From Gymnopus androsaceus JB14 (lineage: Eukaryota > Basidiomycota > Agaricomycetes > Agaricales > Omphalotaceae), in NCBI GenBank assembly GCA_009733575.1, contig ML769383.1, forward strand, positions 620,001 to 684,000: a stretch of DNA of 64,000 nt. The letters are read 5' to 3'. Shown here one piece after another: positions 57,417 through 64,000 of this stretch. Position numbers and translations under genes: made by a program. Positions within the stretch are counted from its first letter, which is position 1; each line of letters opens with the position of its first letter. The notes beneath the pieces were generated by a model, which was not told the DNA's origin, did no database searches, and worked only from the letters and a program-made list of their open reading frames with translations.

Positions 57417-57566
57417 TAGCAATTACCGCAAGCATAATACATATACGCAAAATGTAGCAGCTCCCTTGCATTTTTTTCCATCAAGTGTCGTGTGAATATG
57501 GCTGACATTTTTGATATTGTTGATGCGACGCGTCTTGAACTTGAACTTGTCTTCGACATAACGTTC

Positions 57567-60457
57567 ATGGCACCTAAAAATTCAAACCAAGCCGCTGGGG
57601 GTAAATCCATCACGGATTACTTTTCGCGTGCCACTCGATTGTCTCCATCCAAAAGATCGGAGGGACAAAATACGACCCAACAAAAAGTCTCAGCGTCAGC
57701 CTCCCATTTCTTCTGCATCTGCCACATCTTCGCATCTAGCCCCTCCACCAGAAAATCGAACACGGATGCGGTCGCGTACTCCAGGAGTCAGCAGTCGCGT
57801 AGAATCTTCTTCGATGGCCAAACCACCTTCTCCGGCTAAACCCTCAGGCAAACGAAAGGCCAAATTTGGCGTCGACAGTGTTTCAGATACTGGCCTGCCT
57901 GTACTTATTGTACCCACAGCCAGCTCTCATGTTTCCATTCCTCCAACGCCCCTTTCTCCGAAAGACACAGATTCGCGCAAAAAAGTTCGCCTTTCATCTC
58001 CAGCATCCTCACTTGAAGAAGTTCCAGGGAGCGTTTCTGGAGAGGAGGAAATGCTCTGTGAGCCTAGAAGAGTACGCGCCGCTGTTCTTTCTAGTGAATC
58101 TGTTGCCAAGTGGCGCGCGGAGTCTTCGCCACTATCAGACCTTCCGGGAGACATGGAGGTTGACGAGGACTCGAAACATACTGCTCAGGCCGAGCAATCT
58201 GTTGAAAGAGACGCGACACCTCCATACCAGCAGCTCACTCCTCCCCAGACTACCACTAAAACTCCCTTGAATACAGCTGCAAAGACTCAACAACTCATTG
58301 CGGAAATCAGAGCCAAGGCTTTTGCAGCGGCGAGGTCTAGTCCCACGTCGGAGGAAGCTAGACCATTCAAGGAGACTCTGAGTGATAGTGAAAGCAGCGA
58401 AGACGAATTTCTTAGAGGAATCAAAGGCAAGGGAAAAGGAAAAACAGCGTGAGTTTCTACGTTATGAACTAGTTGCATTAACTAACCATTAACTGAACAA
58501 AAATCTTAGTGCGCTTGTTCCAACTGCCCGGTATAATACTAGAAGCGCGAATGTCCAGCCCCCCTCCACTTCTAAACGTGCCTCTGTTTCTCCTGCAGTC
58601 CTCCCCGCAAAGTCCGAACGGAGAAAAACGATAAACAAGGCGAACAACCCGTTCACTGCGTTACTAAAGCAAAAGGAGGAGGAAGATCGAAACGGACATG
58701 GTAGCCGTGATTATCTCAAAGCGGCCGACACAGTGCTTGCAAAGAACAAACTACTTTTAGAGATGGATGACGAAGATGATGGCGCCTCAAACGAGACAAA
58801 GGTCGACTTGGATGACGGCGACCGCCAACGTCTCTTTGGCGACCAAGGGGAGGAAATTAAGTATATACTTGACGGAGATCGTGAAGATCGTGAAGCTGAA
58901 GAGCAGTATCGAACTGGCGTTCCTGCTCTGGAAGGACGATGCATCTCCTGATGATGATGTAGCTATGAACGCAGAACCAGCTTTAGATTTTGGAGATTAT
59001 AGGCAGCAACCCGTTCTGCGAATGTTATATGAAGCTTTCAACTCAGCTGGTAAGCGTTAACAATCCCTGGAGATGCTCTAGTTGCTAATATCATTTAGAT
59101 GAGGTTCGTTCGATCAATCTCCTCCACTCTGGCTTGTTAAATACGGTCAACTTGGAGGATTTCGGTGGAGTGATCAACTATCTGTGCTACCTTGGTACTG
59201 CATTTATTAATCCCTTCGCTCAAATTTCTGACTCATCTCATAGCTTTGTCTCCCGCGTACGGAGACCTTGGATCTGCTGCTTTCAAGGCTCTTCTCAATG
59301 TCTGGACCACATCGCGTAATCGTACACCGGGCGTTACTCTCAAGAGTGTCCTCACTGCTGTGTCGGGCCTAGGAGCCAGATCCGAGTTATTAAAATTGAA
59401 CCGCGGCAAACTCCCGACTTTGGATCATCAACGAAGGGAATCGCTTGTTTTCCGACTGTTGAAATTGACTGGCGTGTCTGCTCGGTGCGTCTATATTTTA
59501 CCGTTATGATAATAAACCTTTAACGATATTACATTCTGACAGACTTCTAATCCCCGACGAGATGCCCGAAATTCTGCTTGTTTTGCTTGCTATCGCTCTT
59601 GATTCATCCACATCCGTTGCTATCCAGCAAGAGATAGCAATTGTTTTAAATGCCATTTTTCAATCAATTGCTGACCCCAACGTTGTTGCGGAAATCGTAC
59701 GTTCATAGTCACCTATGCTTATGCACTGCTGAATATTTTCACAGGAGCCTGTTATATGTACGAAAATTGTGTCGTTTATCTCGAAAATCGACGTTGCCAA
59801 CATTGCTTATATCGTCAACGTATTGGCTGGCGGCCCTGGTCGCGGTACCCGAGTTGCACGCTGGGTAGCCCGTTGCGTTCTTTTAGGCAAAACTCGAGTG
59901 ACGGAGGTCATTATAATACCTGTTTCTCTCTCTTAATTGTTATTGACGTTGTGATTTTCAGGCTGAATACTGTCATACACCTTCGATCGACAGTCTATCT
60001 GCTATCTTGATCCAAGGAGCGAAGACATCTTGTCAAGCTTTCCAGGATAAAAAGGGCACGGATTACATTGCAATGGGATACTACACTCAAATTCTGGCGA
60101 TAGCCCTGACGGATATTCCAAACTATATGCCTCAAGAGATAGCAGCGGCTGCGGCATTCAAGGCTGAGAATTCCGTGCAGAACAGTCCCAGCAAAGAAAA
60201 GTTCGAGACGCCTCTTCAGCATTTGCACTCCTGCATAATTTTTTTACACCGAAAAATAAGTGCGTTTTTCTCGGTTTGAGTGTCACCAGCTATGGACTGA
60301 ATGATAAATAGCTGACCATGGCTCAAATATCGAACGATCACGAACGAAAGCTGCTTTGTTGACGCTCGCAATGCGGTTACACTTCCAGCTCACTGCTGGA
60401 TCCAGAAAGCCAAGCAACATTCAGGCCTATTTGATCAAGAAAGAGAAAGGAAATTGA
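57567..60457 (+). CDS. Large nuclear protein, possibly SLF2/NSE6-like
   Basis: This appears to be a nuclear protein with a PCNA-box-like start (GGKSITDYF) and a long disordered, Ser/Pro-rich basic region to about residue 300, with several SSPLSDLP and DSESSEDEF acidic stretches. A more ordered C-terminal half follows. It includes LRMLYEAFNSADEVRSINLL, LLNTVNLEDFGGVINYL, SPAYGDLGSAAFKALLNVW, a VLLVLLAIALDSSTSV-like helical repeat and IAMGYYTQILAIALTD. Helical repeats after a disordered PIP-bearing head resemble the SMC5/6 localisation factor SLF2 (CANIN) or Nse6. I cannot confirm this. One extra A at 57682-57686 and one extra G at 58934-58935 break the frame. The last exons and the stop at 60455-60457 are uncertain. 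Confidence 0.6.
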
Positions 60458-60719
60458 AAACGGCGTCTTTTGTAGTATTTTTTTTCTTGACAGCACATCG
60501 ACACCATGATACTCATATCTATATCTTATTGTACAAACTCACTCTAACTACTGTAGATAACTAGTAGATCTGCGCGCTGCGCGTTGAACGTTGCAATTTT
60601 GACCTAGGCTGAGCGGGCCGATAATTGATTTTCCTTCTGTTCCTGCGCACTACAATGATTTCGACATAATAATCCCTAATCCTCAGACTTTGATGTGACT
60701 AGGATTCTGAATTATAGCC

Positions 60720-63700
60720 ATGTCTACTAAAAGACGTGTATCCTATGTTATTCCTCCTCCGGACCATGTTCCTCCACGCCTACAACTTCCCTCCTTCGGT
60801 GCTTCACGTTTGGGCTCGGCTGGCCCTCTGTTAATACCAGCTGATGGTGATTCGCCTGGCGAATTCCATAGGCCCCGCCACCCTCGACATCGACTAGGAA
60901 TAACGGCTCTCGCTTTGGACTGCAGTACTGAGCTCACGGGGCATTCAGCGCCTGAAGGAATATTGTATTCTGCAGGTGTGCTGCCAGGACATATCTACTG
61001 ATAATTGGACTCTAATCATCTTGGTTATATTAGGAAGAGATGGTCTTGTTCTCTCCTGGGACCTTCAGCTACCAATGAAGAAGCGAAAACCAAAGGAGGA
61101 AGAACGGCCGGGAAAGTGGGAAAAGGTGAGGACCCTAGCTTTACCTGATTTAACCGTACTGACAAGAATAGATAACTGGCTGGGCAGATTCTATAGATGA
61201 AGATGAAGATGAAGGTCCTATAAGTGTCCCGGGAGACATTCTCGGCACTGTCGTAGGAACACGGAGAAAGCGACCCACCAAGCTTGGAGAACAAACGCTG
61301 CCCTATGAAAACCAATGGGAAATTGATGTAGATGCTGTTCAGCCTGGCCAGCCTAGTTCCTTTCGCCAGTGCGCCCAGCTTCACACCGATTGGATCAATG
61401 ATATCGTTCTTTGTAACTACAACCAAACTGGTATGTTTATATCTCCTCCCAGTAGCTATCACTGATTCGGTCTTTCTGCTACTTAGTCGTTTCTGGCTCT
61501 TCTGACGGAACACTCAAGGTTTCTTTCATTTTTATGTCTTCAACTTCACATTTTCACGATTTTGATCAAGACTTGGAATCCTCATTCTCAAACTTCCGAT
61601 CCCTCTGTCATAGGAGCACATAGTGACTACGTTCGGTGCCTCTCGTACTGGTGAATTGTATCCTTTTATCTGCCTCATGTCCTTCTAAACCAATCACCAG
61701 TCGGGAACAAAATTGGGTTGCGTCAGGATCTTTGGATCGTTCCATTAAACGTAGGTGGATTCCGTTATCTTGTTTGATTTTCGGCGGTCTGAAGACATCC
61801 CTAGTTTGGGATCTCGCCCAGTCTTCGAATAACCAGGAACCCCTTGTTACCCTACATCCAGCAGATGCTTCTGCCGCAAAATCCTCCGTCTATGCTCTTG
61901 CTACAGATCCTTTTGGTCATACGATTGCCTCTGGGTCGCCTGAAAGAGTGGTTCGCTTGTGGGACCCTCGTTCCGGCAAGAGAACTGGGAAACTTGTAGG
62001 GCACACGGACAATATCCGAGCTATACTTATTTCCGAAGATTCGCGATATCTTCTAACTGGTTCAGCCGATGCCTCAATCAAGCTGTGGTCGTTAGCTTCA
62101 CAGCGATGTCTCCATACTTTCACACATCACACCGACTCTGTTTGGTCACTATTTTCCTCTCATCCCCAACTGGAAATCTTTCTCTCTGGGGATCGCTCAG
62201 GCATTGTATGCAGAACAGATGTTGAGAATTGCACCGATGTTTCGGAAGGCGAATGCATCGTAATGTGTCAAGACACGCCTGAATCTGCTGTTGCAGACGG
62301 TATTAACAAGATTGTCGCGCTGGACGACAATCTTCTCTGGACCGCTACAGGGAGCTCGATGATCAGACGATGGCGTGTGCCACCGCGACGGGCACTTCGC
62401 GCGACTTTGGAATATGAAGTCGACAAGCCCTCTGTGGCTGATTCCCCACCTTCATCCTTGAAGTATGAGCACGGAGAAGATTCCTCACGCTCAGAAGTCG
62501 ACCTACCAAATCGCGAGAAGACTGACAAAAGCACCTTGTTTGGCATTCCCTTCGACTCTCTCGTGAGACTCACTTCACCCAACAGTCCTTTCGGCTTTTA
62601 TACGTCCTCCAAAGATCGTGACCCAGAAATTGCAACCTTATATTCTGCAGCTTCTGTTATGTCTGTCCCCAAAACAAATCTTCGTTCCCCGATGCAATCT
62701 ACTTTTGCCCAATCGTATCACCATAAACAGAATCATCGACCGGAAGACACAGAAACTCCCAGTGCTCAAGCGCTGTATGAAGAGCGTGAAATAGCTGCCG
62801 ATGCCGCCCCTCTGTATCGTACGCCAGATGCTGTCATCCACGGTGACCATGGACTTGTGAGGTCGATTATACTTAATGACAGAATTCATGCACTTTCGGT
62901 GGATACGTCAGGAGAAGTTGCAGTGTGGGACATCGTTCGATGTATCTGCAAAGGGCGCTTTACCAAGGAAGATGTGGCGGTAGCCAGTATGCGTGCACCC
63001 AGTTCCAACAGTAGCGGAGGGGCAGAGAGGGTCAGCGAGCGGGATCGAAGTCCCAGAGAAGCTTTGGAGATCGTGCGGGAAAGAATAGAGCGTGAAGCCG
63101 TTGTCCTACCTTGGTCAACAGCTGATACAAAGGTGTGTTGTCCTTGGTGAACTCTGGCGGTCCATCTGACTTATCAATGCAGAGTGGAGTTTTGACCATC
63201 CATGTAACCGAACGCTGTTTCGATGCAGGTGAGTTGGTCTACCTCGTAAATTTTGACATTTGGCTCAATTGCTCGCAGAGGTGTACGCTGATGAAGTTGG
63301 TTTCGTTCATGATCGTTTTGTTAATGACGAGTCAAAGCGTGAGCTATCTTGATTTGTATAGCCTCTGACATTTTGGTTGACCTATTGCACTAGTGAACAT
63401 CGGAAAATGGGTTCTCAGAAATTTGTTCTTGGGATTCATTCGAGAGCAACAGCGTTTGCAGCGGAAGCGCGATCGAAGTAACAGTCGTGATGAGAACCAT
63501 AATCGAGACAATCCACATGAATCCCCCAAACGCTCTTCGAGATCCTCTGTGGTTTCGTCGTCCAAAATGATACCAGCAGTCGCACCAACCGTTTCAGCAT
63601 CAATCCGTTCTTCTCCGTTGCTCACCCCTTTAATACCGTTAAATGTCCCAAAGGAAACCGCATTGCCTCTCCCAGCCATTCCACAATCTCCTGTTATCAG

Positions 63701-64000
63701 CGACGATGTAGATGCTACTCCTTTGCCTCGAAGGTTCAGATCCGGCACATTGGACTCCCAGCAGGCGTCCGCAGCTAAAGACGGCGATTATTTTTCTGTA
63801 CCTACTCGAAGGCCTTCGGTCACAGCATCAACCCCCGATGAGTTTTCTGGATGGCCGGGTCCCGGAAAAAGTGAAGCTGGGTTACAAACACCAATGACGC
63901 CCTCTGGGGGGTTGATGGGTCGGTTGAAGAATTTTGGAAAGAACAAGAAAGCAGCTACAGATACAATCAGTACGCCTAGTTTGGGAACTGATACGACGTT
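60720..64000 (+). CDS. WDR48/UAF1-like WD40 protein (3' end missing)
   Basis: This is the activator subunit of deubiquitinating enzymes (human UAF1 with USP1; S. pombe Bun107). The head ([20 protein letters not shown]) leads into WD40 repeats. These include [35 protein letters not shown] with [21 protein letters not shown] with [32 protein letters not shown] with [18 protein letters not shown] with SADASIKLW and [15 protein letters not shown] long insert holds SSKYEH- and PSQ-type disordered sequence. The WDR48-specific segments are [43 protein letters not shown] and [20 protein letters not shown]. The C-terminal part after 63430 is Ser-rich with [13 protein letters not shown] and continues past the window edge. 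A fork-like basic insert near [13 protein letters not shown] is present. Confidence 0.88.

Overview
The window is nuclear DNA of a basidiomycete fungus, most likely a mushroom-forming Agaricomycete. The evidence is dense genes split by many GT-AG introns of about 50-65 bases, two multi-pass membrane families typical of Agaricomycetes (one with a DUF6533 motif), a fungal-type CSF1, a Zn2Cys6 regulator, and secreted ice-binding proteins of the DUF3494 type. I recognise about 23 protein genes. No rRNA, intact tRNA, CRISPR or complete transposon was found.

Bases 1-10620 are a repeat-rich accessory region. Three tandem units of about 3.3-3.5 kb each carry one intact six-exon ice-binding protein gene. 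Exon lengths are identical in all three and each protein has 251 residues. The array is bordered by inverted material. Bases 1-440 are an inverted copy of the gene family's 5' flank, which predicts another copy on the minus strand just beyond the left edge. Bases 9960-10610 are an inverted copy of the last gene's 3' end, carrying an insertion of about 210 bp and a decayed exon remnant.

Bases 11900-26000 hold a small serine-rich membrane protein, the TFIIH subunit SSL1, a stand-alone indole-3-glycerol-phosphate synthase, an aldo-keto reductase, a multi-pass membrane protein, a Zn2Cys6 regulator whose zinc cluster needs a 6-nt microexon, and the 60S biogenesis factor NSA2, whose first exon is only the ATG. 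Bases 25895-38170 hold YIP1, the 11-kb lipid-transfer gene CSF1 and a tiny NDUFAF8-like CHCH gene that starts about 55 bp from CSF1. Bases 38200-50000 hold a DSC4-like DUF1746 protein, a four-helix membrane protein, a DUF6533 protein, the class II histone deacetylase HDA1 with its Arb2 domain, the repair nuclease subunit ERCC1/RAD10 and a NIPA-type magnesium transporter. Bases 50500-64000 hold phenylalanine ammonia-lyase, a membrane-anchored amidohydrolase, a large protein possibly related to SMC5/6 localisation factors, and a WDR48/UAF1-like protein cut by the right edge.

Several conserved genes (IGPS, AKR, YIP1, CSF1, the CHCH gene, PAL, the amidohydrolase and others) are broken by single-base frameshifts. 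Every one I found is explained by one extra base and none by a missing base, often in a short homopolymer. This points to insertion errors in the assembly rather than gene decay. Exon boundaries are hand-read from splice sites and reading frame, so internal coordinates are approximate except where exons are listed.
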